A stretch of 23,098 bases of DNA from an uncultured Candidatus Melainabacteria bacterium (GCA_934777245.1 CAKVND010000038.1:1-23098); one strand, 5' to 3'; positions 1 through 7,993 are shown, counted from the first letter of the stretch. Made by a program: numbers and translations. The notes: a model not told the origin generated them from the letters alone.

Positions 1-121
1 AACCAATGTTACGATAGATAAATTCATCATCTTCATCTGTTGTTATTTCATAACTATCAGCCACAGCTTCAGCTACTTTGTAAACAACAACATCACCATC
101 AATGATTACTGTTCTTGGCAT
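1..121 (-). CDS. 5'-3' exonuclease (T7 gp6-like), N-terminal fragment, cut by window edge
   Basis: Forty codons are visible before the window ends. They begin MPRTVIIDGDVVVYKVAEAV, matching the start of T7 gp6 and related flap/5'-3' exonucleases, where a short strand ending in DGD supplies the first metal-binding aspartates (here D8 and D10). In T7-like phages this enzyme removes RNA primers and degrades host DNA. The ATG is preceded by AAAGGGATGTTCA, a good ribosome site, and it overlaps the end of the upstream gene by 16 nt. The gene lies downstream of the DNA polymerase and the small-gene bank, which is where gene 6 sits in T7-like genomes. The identification rests on a short segment plus position, so it is probable rather than certain. 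Confidence 0.7.
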   Translation of the reverse strand, partial: MPRTVIIDGDVVVYKVAEAVADSYEITTDEDDEFIYRNIG

Positions 122-396
122 TGAACATCCCTTTCATAATATTTTTGATATTCTTCAGCTGATGTATGTGGGGTTGTATCAATAGCTTGGGCTAATTTTT
201 GTAACGCTGTTCTAGTTTTACCAAGCTCTGATTGATATAAACGCTCTCTTAATGCTAACTTATCATTTAATGTTTGAAGCTCAATAATTTTAACTTTTAA
301 TTCTTCTCTTTCATTTATTAAGTTTTGTATTGCTTCTGCTAGAGGGCTAAGTTCAATATTACCTTCTTTGTTTTTAGATACTGAAATATCTGTCAT
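106..396 (-). CDS. Hypothetical coiled-coil protein, 96 aa
   Basis: Unrecognised. Residues about 20-72 form a long, charged heptad-rich helix (Q, N, E, K, L rich), so a coiled-coil homo- or hetero-oligomer is likely. There is no signal peptide or membrane segment. The start codon shares one base with the stop of the preceding 55-aa zinc protein (TAATG), and the gene overlaps the exonuclease start by 16 nt, so it is translationally coupled on both sides. Position immediately before the exonuclease suggests a small accessory or regulatory early protein; this is inference only. Confidence 0.75.
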   Translation of the reverse strand: MTDISVSKNKEGNIELSPLAEAIQNLINEREELKVKIIELQTLNDKLALRERLYQSELGKTRTALQKLAQAIDTTPHTSAEEYQKYYERDVQCQEQ

Positions 397-563
397 TATT
401 TTTGCTCCTCTTTTCTTCTGAACACCAGCTGTTTAACTTCCTCCCAACAAGAATCACAAACATCAAAAGTTTTAAGACTACTTTTCCCTTCCCCTAATTT
501 AATAATTTTAGGTAAACTCTCGATTTGTGCATCACATATATCACAAAATAACTTTAAAGCCAT
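396..563 (-). CDS. Small zinc-ribbon-like protein, 55 aa
   Basis: An ORF of 55 codons starting at 563 and stopping at 396. It has two CxxC knuckles, C7-C10 (FCDICDA) and C36-C39 (VCDSCWEE), about 26 residues apart, as expected for a single zinc ribbon, followed by a basic/acidic C-terminal helix. Both ends are coupled by one-base TAATG overlaps: its ATG overlaps the stop of the endonuclease VII-like gene and its stop overlaps the ATG of the coiled-coil gene. This perfect packing plus the cysteine pattern make a chance ORF unlikely. Function unknown; nucleic-acid or protein binding is the usual role of such ribbons. Confidence 0.75.
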   Translation of the reverse strand: MALKLFCDICDAQIESLPKIIKLGEGKSSLKTFDVCDSCWEEVKQLVFRRKEEQK

Positions 564-904
564 TATTTATTCTCCTCCAAATATTTAATTGCATTTTTCA
601 AAATCTCTACAACTTCATGAAAATAGCCTAAACCTCTATTACACTGGTCACAGAGTAACCCTCTTATCTCACCAGTTTCCTTGTTATGGTCAACACACAA
701 ATATTCACCATCAGGCAATTCTTTGCCACAAATCTTACATTTCCCTTCCTGTTTCTGATAAAACTCCAAATACTGTTCAGGGCTTAATCCATATCTGTAT
801 TGCCAATCATAATCTCTACGACATAGCTTACAGTGCCTTGTATTAGGAGCAAACATTGATTCAGGAAGAACCTTACCACACTTGGGGCATTTCTTTAAAT
901 TCAA
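563..904 (-). CDS. Recombination endonuclease VII-like nuclease, 113 aa
   Basis: Endonuclease VII (T4 gp49 family, His-Me/HNH type) cleaves Holliday junctions and other branched DNA. An N-terminal zinc ribbon (C6, C9, C25, C28) precedes the core beginning YGLSPEQYLEFYQKQ near residue 38. The core has its own four-cysteine zinc site (C56, C59, C85, C88) around the catalytic strand CVDHNKETGEIRGLLCDQCN, where D72, H73 and N89 correspond to the T4 D40, H41 and N62 set. The T4 enzyme is longer (157 aa) because of its dimerisation helices. The start overlaps the upstream gene by 4 nt (ATGA). This phage also encodes an endonuclease I at 7993-8418, so it carries two unrelated junction-cutting enzymes. 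Confidence 0.9.
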   Translation of the reverse strand: MNLKKCPKCGKVLPESMFAPNTRHCKLCRRDYDWQYRYGLSPEQYLEFYQKQEGKCKICGKELPDGEYLCVDHNKETGEIRGLLCDQCNRGLGYFHEVVEILKNAIKYLEENK

Positions 905-1188
905 TCTTCTGACTCCATTTTATAAACTCCATCTTCACCTTCAATTATTTGTAAAATCTCACAAGCCGTAAAATCAGCTTTTAAATTACAGCTGTTGAGA
1001 TATTCTTTTATCTTCTCCAGTTTCCGCTCTGCTCGTTTGCGTTGTTTGAAGTTGCAGTTGGGGTTTTCTTTACAAAATCTATGATGAAATTTTGAATAAG
1101 TTTCGCCACAGTCATATTCTTTTGCGTTATGTACATAACCGTAACATTCGCTTACATTAACGCCGTCAATTATTATTTCTTTAGTCAT
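901..1188 (-). CDS. Conserved-type phage protein of unknown function, cysteine-rich, 95 aa
   Basis: Begins MTKEIIIDGVNVSECYGY and has seven cysteines, including the cluster CKENPNCNFKQ near residues 40-49, followed by a basic amphipathic helix (RKRAERKLEKIKEYL). Small proteins opening with a DGVxVSxC strand and a CPNCxxKQ-like knuckle followed by a Lys/Glu-rich helix recur in phages of gut bacteria, from memory and not checked here; no function is known to me. A zinc-binding fold is plausible. It overlaps the endonuclease VII-like gene by 4 nt and lies 9 nt after the previous gene, so it is part of the same transcript. Confidence 0.8.
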   Translation of the reverse strand: MTKEIIIDGVNVSECYGYVHNAKEYDCGETYSKFHHRFCKENPNCNFKQRKRAERKLEKIKEYLNSCNLKADFTACEILQIIEGEDGVYKMESED

Positions 1189-1197
1189 TATTCACCT

Positions 1198-1530
1198 CTA
1201 ATACCCTTCAATAGAACAACTACTTTGTCTTATTTCAAAGTCTTTTAATAGCCACTTTCTGAATTTCATATATTCAGCTTGTGTTTCTTTTTTAAATCTA
1301 TCTCTTAAATCACCTATTATTGCTATGCAAACGCTTGTTTGATACTCGCCTTCACTTGTCCAAAGATTATGACCACTTAAAGGCGTAACAAAAACATCTG
1401 CGTTGCCTTCGCTTCCTGTTATTTTAGGTGCGTCTTGTAATTTCTTTTCGACAATGTCTTTTATATTGTGTGACTCAATATCTGTTTCTAAATAAATACA
1501 AGCTGTAATATGTGTCCAATAACTCATCAT
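1198..1530 (-). CDS. Hypothetical phage protein, 110 aa
   Basis: Unrecognised. Mixed alpha/beta sequence opening MMSYWTHITACIYLET; either of the first two methionines could start it. It contains a strand-turn region rich in Gly, Ser and Asn (GSEGNADVFVTPLSGHN, about residues 39-55) and a C-terminal basic helix. No membrane segment, signal peptide or obvious catalytic motif. It overlaps the upstream 98-aa gene by 4 nt (ATGA). Confidence 0.75.
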   Translation of the reverse strand: MMSYWTHITACIYLETDIESHNIKDIVEKKLQDAPKITGSEGNADVFVTPLSGHNLWTSEGEYQTSVCIAIIGDLRDRFKKETQAEYMKFRKWLLKDFEIRQSSCSIEGY

Positions 1531-1823
1531 TCACCGTCCTTTAAAGCCAAATATCGTTCTCTTGATATCTGTTCATTTGAAAAATTTGACAATCCATATT
1601 GACTCTCGTCTACTAAAAAGTCGTAAGAACTCATAATATCGCTTGCCTCATCCTCTGAAATCCTATTAAGATTCGCTAACTCTTTTACAAGTTGTCGGTC
1701 TAAAATTGCGTGTTGATTTATCAGTTTAGCCATTTTAAAACTTATTTTTTGTACTTTTGAATTTATCTTTATGAGAATACCTTTGTCAGTTAAATTCTTT
1801 TTTAACAAATAGTATTTCATCAT
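1527..1823 (-). CDS. Hypothetical phage protein, 98 aa
   Basis: Unrecognised, mainly helical, soluble, and basic at the N-terminus (KKNLTDKGILIKINSK) turning acidic at the C-terminus. It is coupled at both ends by 4-nt overlaps with its neighbours, which argues it is genuinely translated. No motif supports a function. Confidence 0.72.
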   Translation of the reverse strand: MMKYYLLKKNLTDKGILIKINSKVQKISFKMAKLINQHAILDRQLVKELANLNRISEDEASDIMSSYDFLVDESQYGLSNFSNEQISRERYLALKDGE

Positions 1824-2314
1824 TCACCTCTCAAATATTTCTTCAATCGTTCTTCGCCGATTTCTGATTTTGCTACATCTAGAAAGTCTTGGTCTAAACA
1901 ATAAATAGTGCCTTGACTTAATTTTTCTCTGGCTATATCTTGGTATAATTCTCCACCATTCCAGATGTAAAAGTAATACTTACATTGGAGAAGATTATTC
2001 CAATCAATCTTTTCACCTTTATTCAGCCTTCTAGCTATATCCTCAAGTTGGCGTCTTACTAAAATCTTTTCAGCTTCTGCTTCGGCTTGCTCACGAGTTT
2101 GAAAGCAGTTGAAGTTTTCAAATCTTTTTATATTATTATCCATTGTTTGTTCAAAAAAAGTATCAACGCCTTGTCCTCTACTATTTACAAACCAATATAA
2201 CTGATATTCTTTAGGCTTCCACCTCTCATATTCGCATTCTGCCAACATCTTTTCCATATTGGCTAGATGTTCTTTTGTTTTATTGATTTCATTTTGCAGT
2301 TCTTGTTTGTTCAT
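1820..2314 (-). CDS. Conserved-type phage protein of unknown function, 164 aa
   Basis: An N-terminal coiled coil (residues 1-28, NKQELQNEINKTKEHLANME) leads into ERWKPKEYQLYWFVNSRG, then a short strand and NCFQTREQAEAEAEKILV (about residues 89-106). This arrangement, a coiled coil followed by WKPKxxxxYWFVNS and a CFxTxEQAE helix, is one I recall from many phage and prophage proteins that lack a known function; that is recollection, not a search. It overlaps the neighbouring genes on both sides by 4 nt. Confidence 0.82.
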   Translation of the reverse strand: MNKQELQNEINKTKEHLANMEKMLAECEYERWKPKEYQLYWFVNSRGQGVDTFFEQTMDNNIKRFENFNCFQTREQAEAEAEKILVRRQLEDIARRLNKGEKIDWNNLLQCKYYFYIWNGGELYQDIAREKLSQGTIYCLDQDFLDVAKSEIGEERLKKYLRGE

Positions 2315-2616
2315 TCTTTTTGCTCCTTAATTAAATGGCTTACATCTGTAACATGTTGAGGATATAGGAAGCAATATAGTTCCTCTATCCTTAAGTCTAA
2401 AATTCGTTTTAAAAGTTCAAAATTATGTTTATAACAGACTATAATTCCACCTTTGTACTTTGGAATATACTTGCCATCTGTTACCATATCTTGCTTGAAA
2501 TTACAAAATTTAATAACTAAATCATCACCATCAAATTTGGCTATACATTTTGCTTCAGGTCTTAGGGTACACCAATTAGTGTGATTCACTCTTCCTTCAA
2601 TTTCTTCTTTATCCAT
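2311..2616 (-). CDS. Hypothetical phage protein, 101 aa
   Basis: Unrecognised. Soluble, probably beta-rich in the first half (CIAKFDGDDLVIKFCNF) and helical in the second. Its ATG shares one base with the stop of the upstream zinc-ribbon gene (TAATG) and its end overlaps the next gene by 4 nt, so it belongs to the same densely packed unit. No functional motif seen. Confidence 0.72.
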   Translation of the reverse strand: MDKEEIEGRVNHTNWCTLRPEAKCIAKFDGDDLVIKFCNFKQDMVTDGKYIPKYKGGIIVCYKHNFELLKRILDLRIEELYCFLYPQHVTDVSHLIKEQKE

Positions 2617-2864
2617 TATTTATTTTTTCTATACTCTTTCATTCTTTCTTTAAATGCTTCTATTTGTTCGGGTGTCATTATCCTTTTTGTTTTCTTAGGA
2701 TTCTTAAAACCTTTCTTTTCACATTCAGGACAATACTTCCATCTTGGAGGAATTGTAGTAGCATTTGTTAAGTCTTTATCTATCCAAGCATTATTACAAT
2801 AATTAGGGTCTTTTGCCTCTAGTTTGCTATTCTTGCAAACATGGCAAACATAAGCATTACTCAT
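2616..2864 (-). CDS. Zinc-ribbon protein, 82 aa
   Basis: Two CxxC pairs, C8-C11 (VCHVCKN) and C45-C48 (YCPECEK), plus C23 in between, define a probable zinc ribbon; the C-terminal third is strongly basic (KKGFKNPKKTKR and KERMKEYRKNK), suiting nucleic-acid binding. It is preceded by GGAGAAAAGATAAAGT, an adequate ribosome site, and follows a 22-nt gap after the previous gene. Specific function unknown; transcription or DNA-metabolism accessory roles are possible. Confidence 0.75.
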   Translation of the reverse strand: MSNAYVCHVCKNSKLEAKDPNYCNNAWIDKDLTNATTIPPRWKYCPECEKKGFKNPKKTKRIMTPEQIEAFKERMKEYRKNK

Positions 2865-2886
2865 ACTTTATCTTTTCTCCATTCTT

Positions 2887-3279
2887 TTATCCATAACATA
2901 GCAAAGGTTCACCTAAAATCTCCCTCTCTACATTCTGATACCATCTTATATAATGACTTGCTTGCTCTGTCACTTCACCATTTTTTCGTTTCTCAAAAGA
3001 CCTTCTTATATATTTACAAGCAATTTCATCTAGTAATCGTTCTTCTAAATATTGTTTGAATTTATCATCAGTTAATTCATCTTTGTGGATTAAAGCTTCC
3101 GCAGCAAAAATTTCACCTGTACAAAGAACTAATTCTGCCCTTACTCTGCGATAATCTGTGTGCATGAAGTTGGGATAATAAGCAATAGATATATCAGGGT
3201 ACTTGTTTAAATCAATTAAAGCTTTTATCATATCTTTCACAAACTTTAAAGAAACATCTATATCTTTAATGAGTTTCAT
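2887..3279 (-). CDS. Hypothetical phage protein, 130 aa
   Basis: Unrecognised soluble protein, MKLIKDIDVSLKFVKDMIKA at the start. The frame is open to 3309, but I place the start at 3279: that ATG follows AAAGGAAGGAAATAATTGGT, while the farther one has no ribosome site and would overlap the DNA polymerase by 44 nt instead of 14. The alternating hydrophobic strands around ADISIAYYPN-like residues and the central RAELVLCTGEIFAAEALIHK suggest an alpha/beta fold. No function can be assigned. Confidence 0.72.
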   Translation of the reverse strand: MKLIKDIDVSLKFVKDMIKALIDLNKYPDISIAYYPNFMHTDYRRVRAELVLCTGEIFAAEALIHKDELTDDKFKQYLEERLLDEIACKYIRRSFEKRKNGEVTEQASHYIRWYQNVEREILGEPLLCYG

Positions 3280-5092
3280 ACCAATTATTTCCTTCCTTTG
3301 CTTCTCCATCTAATGGGCATCTCATATTAAAATATTCTCCTGCTTTCTTAATAGCCTCTACAGCCATTACTTTGTATTCCTCAGCTATTTCAGGCTTTAC
3401 TTCAGCTTGGTATTCATCATGAATATTAAGTACAAAGTAGATTGAATTATCTTCTGATAGATAATATTTATCTTTAATCCAATCTTTCTTGACACAATCA
3501 TCATAAAGAATACATAAAGCCTTCTTCATAACTATTGCCCCTGCTGATTGAAGTAAAACATTTAAACCTTTATACTGTTCTCTAACTTTTAAAATTCTTC
3601 CATCCAAGCCTTTAAGATAGCCTCTTTCACTGATTTTTTGTTTAACACCCTTTGTAAGTCTGTCAAGTTTTGGCAATGACCTGAGAAACTTAGACTTAAT
3701 ATTCTTCCCCTCAGCTGAACCCCTTCCGGTGATAGCCCCAATTTTTGAATCTCCTGCACCATAGAGGAAACCGTAAATAAATGTTTTAGCATTGTCTCGG
3801 TTTGGCAACCCTGCTGCATTTTGGTTAGCAGTATGGATATCTCCGTGTAATATTTCATAAGTGTAATCCTCATCATTCATATAATGTGCTAACATTCTAA
3901 GTTCCAAGCCTGAAGCATCACAGCCAATAAATCTAAAACCATCACGAGCCTTAAACAACTCTCTGCACTCTTTACCAAAAGCTGAATGTCCGGCTGGAAC
4001 TTGAGCTAAGTTAGGTGAATTATGTGTACATCTTCCTGTAACAGCCCCGATAGTATCAACCACACCATAAATAACAGAATCGTGTTCTAGCTTTAACCAA
4101 GCATTTTTACCATCTGCTAATTGTCCTAGTGTCTTTGTCACCAAAAAATATCTTTGTAATAGTGGAGCTTCAGGATATTTTAATTCTGATATAACTTCTT
4201 CATCAATGACTGGCAAGCCTGTAGGTGAGAGTTTAGTAGGCTTCCAACCATACTTTTTAATAAGCCTATCAGCAAGCATTTGTCTGCTAGATGGATTAAA
4301 CTCAACTTCAAACCTTTTAACAAATGGCTGACCTTTAATATATCCTTTTGTTTTGTTATTAACTTTTGGAATGAATGTTTCCTCTCTGATTTCATTGGGA
4401 AAAGCAAGTTTAAGTTCTCGTTCAGCATCTTCTTTTTCTTGAATAAGCTTTCCTGCAAGTTCAATTGCTTTTTGTTTATCAAAATAAACTCCTCTCTGTT
4501 CTTGCAATCCTATGATTTTTGCAAACTTATGTTCTATCTCTATTGCTTTTTCTGATATGTTTTTGGACTTGAGAAGGTCAAATAATTTCTTAGTGACCAT
4601 AACATCCTGCTCACAGTACCTCTGCATATCAGCCGACCATTCAGTCCAACAATCTTCTTGCTCACAATAATCTCCTTTATATTCTTTTAGTCTATACCCC
4701 CAAGCTTTAAGAGAATATCTTCCTCTTAATTTTTTAGGGAATAAACCTTTTCTGATATTTCTATCATCAATTTCACCAATATCGGGGTAAACTAATTTAC
4801 TCATCAAAAGGGTATCAAAGATTTTACCTTTTGGTTGAAAATCAGAGTATAGTTTTTGTAAGGCTGGAAGGTCAAACTTAACTATGTTATGCCCTGCTAT
4901 TTCATCTGCTCCAGCTAATATATCCAAGCCTTCTTTTATACTGGGTGCATAGGCTTCAGGAAAACCATAAGTGTATTTATTGTTTGTACAACTAAATAAT
5001 TTGTCTTTCTCTGTATCATAAATAACTAATGAATGAATCTTTGTTGTATCTTTTAGCAAGCCATTGGTTTCAATATCAAATATAAGTGTCAT
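3266..5092 (-). CDS. Family A DNA polymerase (T7 gp5-like), 608 aa
   Basis: Replicative polymerase of the phage. The N-terminal DnaQ-like proofreading domain keeps its residues: Exo I LIFDIETNGL (D6, E8), Exo II GHNIVKFDLPAL (D74) and Exo III YCEQDVMVT (D163). The polymerase domain has motif A CDASGLELRMLAHY (D392), motif B RDNAKTFIYGFLYGAG (R432, K436, Y440) and motif C LNIHDEYQAEV (H558, D559, E560). T7 gp5 is 704 aa, so this is compact; much of the missing length would be in the inter-domain and thumb regions, so whether it recruits host thioredoxin is unclear. The start overlaps the methyltransferase by 17 nt. Catalytic residues are complete, so it should be active in both synthesis and proofreading. 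Confidence 0.97.
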   Translation of the reverse strand: MTLIFDIETNGLLKDTTKIHSLVIYDTEKDKLFSCTNNKYTYGFPEAYAPSIKEGLDILAGADEIAGHNIVKFDLPALQKLYSDFQPKGKIFDTLLMSKLVYPDIGEIDDRNIRKGLFPKKLRGRYSLKAWGYRLKEYKGDYCEQEDCWTEWSADMQRYCEQDVMVTKKLFDLLKSKNISEKAIEIEHKFAKIIGLQEQRGVYFDKQKAIELAGKLIQEKEDAERELKLAFPNEIREETFIPKVNNKTKGYIKGQPFVKRFEVEFNPSSRQMLADRLIKKYGWKPTKLSPTGLPVIDEEVISELKYPEAPLLQRYFLVTKTLGQLADGKNAWLKLEHDSVIYGVVDTIGAVTGRCTHNSPNLAQVPAGHSAFGKECRELFKARDGFRFIGCDASGLELRMLAHYMNDEDYTYEILHGDIHTANQNAAGLPNRDNAKTFIYGFLYGAGDSKIGAITGRGSAEGKNIKSKFLRSLPKLDRLTKGVKQKISERGYLKGLDGRILKVREQYKGLNVLLQSAGAIVMKKALCILYDDCVKKDWIKDKYYLSEDNSIYFVLNIHDEYQAEVKPEIAEEYKVMAVEAIKKAGEYFNMRCPLDGEAKEGNNWYETH

Positions 5093-6032
5093 TTAAACTC
5101 CTCAGTATATGTGTTATAATATCAACTGTCCAACAATCCCCCAATACATTTGCCGCTTCTTTTTCTGTTAAAATTGATACATAATCTTTGGGTACAGTCT
5201 GTAATCTTGCGCGTTCTTCTTTTGTTAAGTAGCGTATTTCGTCAAAATCACTTCCTGGATAATTATCTAATAATTTTGCAGAATACTTATTATTGCCAAT
5301 AATTTTATTTAAAATATTCATACAATTATCAAAATATTCTTTGTTAGGAGCCACCATAGTACCAAAACTTTTCTTAAAAGTTCTTGCAAATCTTTTTATT
5401 TTATTGTAATAACATCCCTCATATAATCCGTGAGAGTCATTAGCTAATAGACATCTTGCTTTAGGCAAAGGACAATATCCATTAATTAAAATATCTTGTA
5501 ACTTAACCCCCTTATCTTTAGGTGTTTCAAAATTGATATTAGTCCAATATAATCTATCTCTTAATTGCGCTGATACTAAACTAGAATTAATTCTAACAGG
5601 ATTTACTCCTAATAATTCTGTGATAATATCTTCGTTTTCTTTTGTCATTACAACATTTTCCACTAAGAAATATTTAGGATTTACTTCTTTTAAAATCCTA
5701 TAACACTCTAAAAACAACCCTGAACGAACTTTATCTTCAAGCCCGATTTTTCTTTCTTTAATCATTGCTCTTGAAAAACTTTGGCAAGGACTTCCAAATA
5801 TAACTAAATCAAAGTCTATTTCATATTGACCATTTTCAGTAAATAAAACTCCATCTTTATAAGAAATTTTATTCACATCTCCAACTTGAATTGTTTCAGG
5901 ATAATTATATTGAGTAGTTTTAATAGCTATATCTTTAATTTCTGCTGAAAAATATTTATCAACAGAAATATGAGCCCTATCTAAAGCAATATGTCCGCAA
6001 GAAATACCATCACATAATGATAATATTCTCAT
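5076..6032 (-). CDS. DNA (cytosine-5) methyltransferase, 318 aa
   Basis: Transfers a methyl group from S-adenosylmethionine to C5 of cytosine in a specific DNA site. Motif I is RILSLCDGISCGHIAL (residues 2-17), motif IV GSPCQSFS with nucleophile C83, motif VI VENV (E125), motif VIII QLRDR (Q156, R158, R160), then RLQTVPKDYV and a C-terminal motif X-like GDCWTVDIITHIL. All key residues are present. No restriction endonuclease is encoded beside it, so it is an orphan enzyme that most likely modifies phage DNA against host restriction, or marks it for another purpose; target site unknown. It sits inside the replication module, overlapping the zinc-ribbon gene by 4 nt and the polymerase by 17 nt, so it is expressed early with them. 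Confidence 0.95.
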   Translation of the reverse strand: MRILSLCDGISCGHIALDRAHISVDKYFSAEIKDIAIKTTQYNYPETIQVGDVNKISYKDGVLFTENGQYEIDFDLVIFGSPCQSFSRAMIKERKIGLEDKVRSGLFLECYRILKEVNPKYFLVENVVMTKENEDIITELLGVNPVRINSSLVSAQLRDRLYWTNINFETPKDKGVKLQDILINGYCPLPKARCLLANDSHGLYEGCYYNKIKRFARTFKKSFGTMVAPNKEYFDNCMNILNKIIGNNKYSAKLLDNYPGSDFDEIRYLTKEERARLQTVPKDYVSILTEKEAANVLGDCWTVDIITHILRSLNDTYI

Positions 6033-6217
6033 TCTTCATAATATCCTTCAGTCTTATCTTCCCCTGACCAACCACAGTTGTAGCAAACCTCTAAACCCAT
6101 CTCTATAACTATTGGATAACCACAAACAGGGCAGTTGTAACCAGTCAGTTGTTCATCTTCAGTCAAAGTAGACAACAACTGTTCCTGTTTTACTTCCATC
6201 TGAGTTTGTTTTTTCAT
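6029..6217 (-). CDS. Zinc-ribbon protein, 62 aa
   Basis: Contains NCPVCGYP and VCYNCGWSG, two CxxC knuckles about 15 residues apart, a classical small zinc ribbon, with an acidic tail. The frame is open back to 6259, but the start is set at 6217 because GGAGGAAG lies 8 nt before this ATG; this leaves a 59-nt overlap with the preceding gene instead of 101 nt. It overlaps the methyltransferase start by 4 nt (ATGA). Function unknown. Confidence 0.72.
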   Translation of the reverse strand: MKKQTQMEVKQEQLLSTLTEDEQLTGYNCPVCGYPIVIEMGLEVCYNCGWSGEDKTEGYYEE

Positions 6218-6401
6218 TTTCAATTCTTCCTCCATAGTTTCCAGTAGAATCATCAACATAGTTGACTAAATCTTCTGTCTTCCAATCACCACTATATGTG
6301 CATAGTGCCTTGTGACAATAATGTCCACTATTAGCCCAATATTTTTCTATTTTTATTTTTAAATCAGGGTGTTCTTTTAAAAACTGTTCTCTACTATACA
6401 T
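6159..6401 (-). CDS. Hypothetical phage protein, 80 aa
   Basis: Unrecognised. Opens MYSREQFLKEHPDLKIKIEK, then a Cys/His/Tyr-containing middle (GHYCHKALCTYSGDWK) and a Gly/Asn/Ser-rich strand region ending TGTVVVYFD. It begins 2 nt after the primase-helicase stop. Its last 59 nt also encode the start of the next zinc-ribbon gene in another frame, an unusually long overlap; either both are real or one is mis-called. The N-terminal half looks convincingly protein-like. Confidence 0.65.
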   Translation of the reverse strand: MYSREQFLKEHPDLKIKIEKYWANSGHYCHKALCTYSGDWKTEDLVNYVDDSTGNYGGRIENEKTNSDGSKTGTVVVYFD

Positions 6402-6403
6402 TT

Positions 6404-7993
6404 CTAAAATTCTCCATCATCAATTACTTCTTCATCAGTTTCAAACAATCTACCGGTATCTTTGTTATATCTGATAGATACTGTTTGACCTGCTGCTAAT
6501 CCTGTGTATCTGTCTTTAAGGCATCTAAGCGTTGTTGTATGTCTGATTGTTTCATCTTCAGCTTGTTGATTACGTTCCAAACCAAAGACATAGCTTGCCC
6601 ACTGCTTGAGAGCAGCAGCTCCGTACAAATCATCCAAATGCACCCTTCCACCCTCTTCGTGAGGCTTCTTATCATTGGTCTTTCGTAGATGAGATATAGT
6701 GAATAAGGTAAAATCAAGCTCTCTTGTAAGTTTTGCAAGCTCAGATACAACTTTTCGCATATACTGATTAACATTGTTACCGTCCTCAAGACCATCCCCA
6801 AGAGCAGTGATATGGTCAAGGAAAATATACTTGCAATCTTTTCCTGTAACCATGTACCTAATGTGGTTTTTGATGGTGTCGAGGTCTGTTGTTCCAAAGG
6901 AATCATATATAAAAACTCTTTCTGCGATTTTTGCATCATTAAAAATTTTCCTCTTTTCTTCTGCTGAACATTCAAAAGTAGGTAAATGTAACTTCTTAGA
7001 ACTAAACTTGCTCATCAGTCCTAAAACTGTATCTTTAGTTTGTTCCTCTAAGTGAATTATTCCCACCTTTTGTTTATGCTCAAACAGTAAATGTGCCTCA
7101 ATCTCTTTAAAGAACTCAGTCTTACCCATACCTGTGCCAGCACCAAAAACTATCATTTCTGAAGTTCTGATACCATAAGTCATTTCTGTTAGCTTTTTCC
7201 AAGGGTAAGATAAACCATAACCGATTGGTTTATCAATATCTTTAAAGAGGTCTTCCCCTGATATAATCCCATCAGGTCTATATTCCATAGCATTCCAAGT
7301 TGCTTTGTAGAGTTCATCTATTCTGTTAGCTTTGAGCATTTCATTAGGGTCTTTTAGAGGCAAGCTCATTATTTTAGCCTTACCAACCGAAAAGAGAGCA
7401 GCACATTCTTTAGCTGCCTTCTGACCTACTTCATCCATATCAAAGCAAATAACAACTTCCTCAAATCGTTCCAGCCATTCAAGATTCTCTTTAATAGCCT
7501 TACTTGCATTACCTGCTCCATTAGGAACTGATACAACAGGATAACCATTAATTACTTGAGAAACACTCAAACAATCAATTTCACCTTCTGTTATAATTAT
7601 CTTTTTGTTGTTACCTTTGAATAGGTGCATACCATATAAAATAGGTTTAAACTTACCTATAGTAAAAAACTCTTTATCATCAACAAATCTAACTTTTTGG
7701 AATACTGCTTTACCTTCTAAATCTCTGTATGTGGCAACTTGAACTTCTCTACCTTTGTAAGTTGTTGTATTGTATTTGTATTTCTTACAAACTTCTTGAT
7801 TCAAGCTCCTAGCAGGGATAGCTTGTGCTTTGCCTTTAATAAAATCAGCTGGCATAGTGGCTTTATTCTGTGAGCTTTCACCGTTAGCAGGGTGAAAAGT
7901 CTCACAAACAAAGCACTTGGTAGAACCATCATCATTTATTAGCAAGCCATCACTTGAACCACAATCAGGACAAGGTTGATGTGCTAATGACAT
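6404..7993 (-). CDS. DNA primase-helicase (T7 gp4-like), 529 aa
   Basis: Replication-fork enzyme combining primer synthesis with 5'-3' unwinding. The N-terminal zinc-binding domain has CPDCG and CFVC (C8, C11, C27, C30), which read the primase recognition site. A TOPRIM catalytic core follows with IIITEGEIDCLS (E136) and VICFDMDEVG (D185, D187). The RecA-like helicase domain has Walker A FGAGTGMGKT (G284-T292), Walker B KYIFLDHITAL and the sensor strand FTISHLRK. Length is close to T7 gp4A (566 aa). Its ATG shares bases with the end of endonuclease I (both at 7993), and it lies between that gene and the polymerase module as in T7. Confidence 0.96.
   Translation of the reverse strand: MSLAHQPCPDCGSSDGLLINDDGSTKCFVCETFHPANGESSQNKATMPADFIKGKAQAIPARSLNQEVCKKYKYNTTTYKGREVQVATYRDLEGKAVFQKVRFVDDKEFFTIGKFKPILYGMHLFKGNNKKIIITEGEIDCLSVSQVINGYPVVSVPNGAGNASKAIKENLEWLERFEEVVICFDMDEVGQKAAKECAALFSVGKAKIMSLPLKDPNEMLKANRIDELYKATWNAMEYRPDGIISGEDLFKDIDKPIGYGLSYPWKKLTEMTYGIRTSEMIVFGAGTGMGKTEFFKEIEAHLLFEHKQKVGIIHLEEQTKDTVLGLMSKFSSKKLHLPTFECSAEEKRKIFNDAKIAERVFIYDSFGTTDLDTIKNHIRYMVTGKDCKYIFLDHITALGDGLEDGNNVNQYMRKVVSELAKLTRELDFTLFTISHLRKTNDKKPHEEGGRVHLDDLYGAAALKQWASYVFGLERNQQAEDETIRHTTTLRCLKDRYTGLAAGQTVSIRYNKDTGRLFETDEEVIDDGEF

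Noticed and set aside
6496..6975. 159-codon minus-strand ORF inside the primase-helicase
   Set aside because: Alternative-frame shadow of the helicase domain with no ribosome site; the helicase frame carries the conserved Walker motifs.
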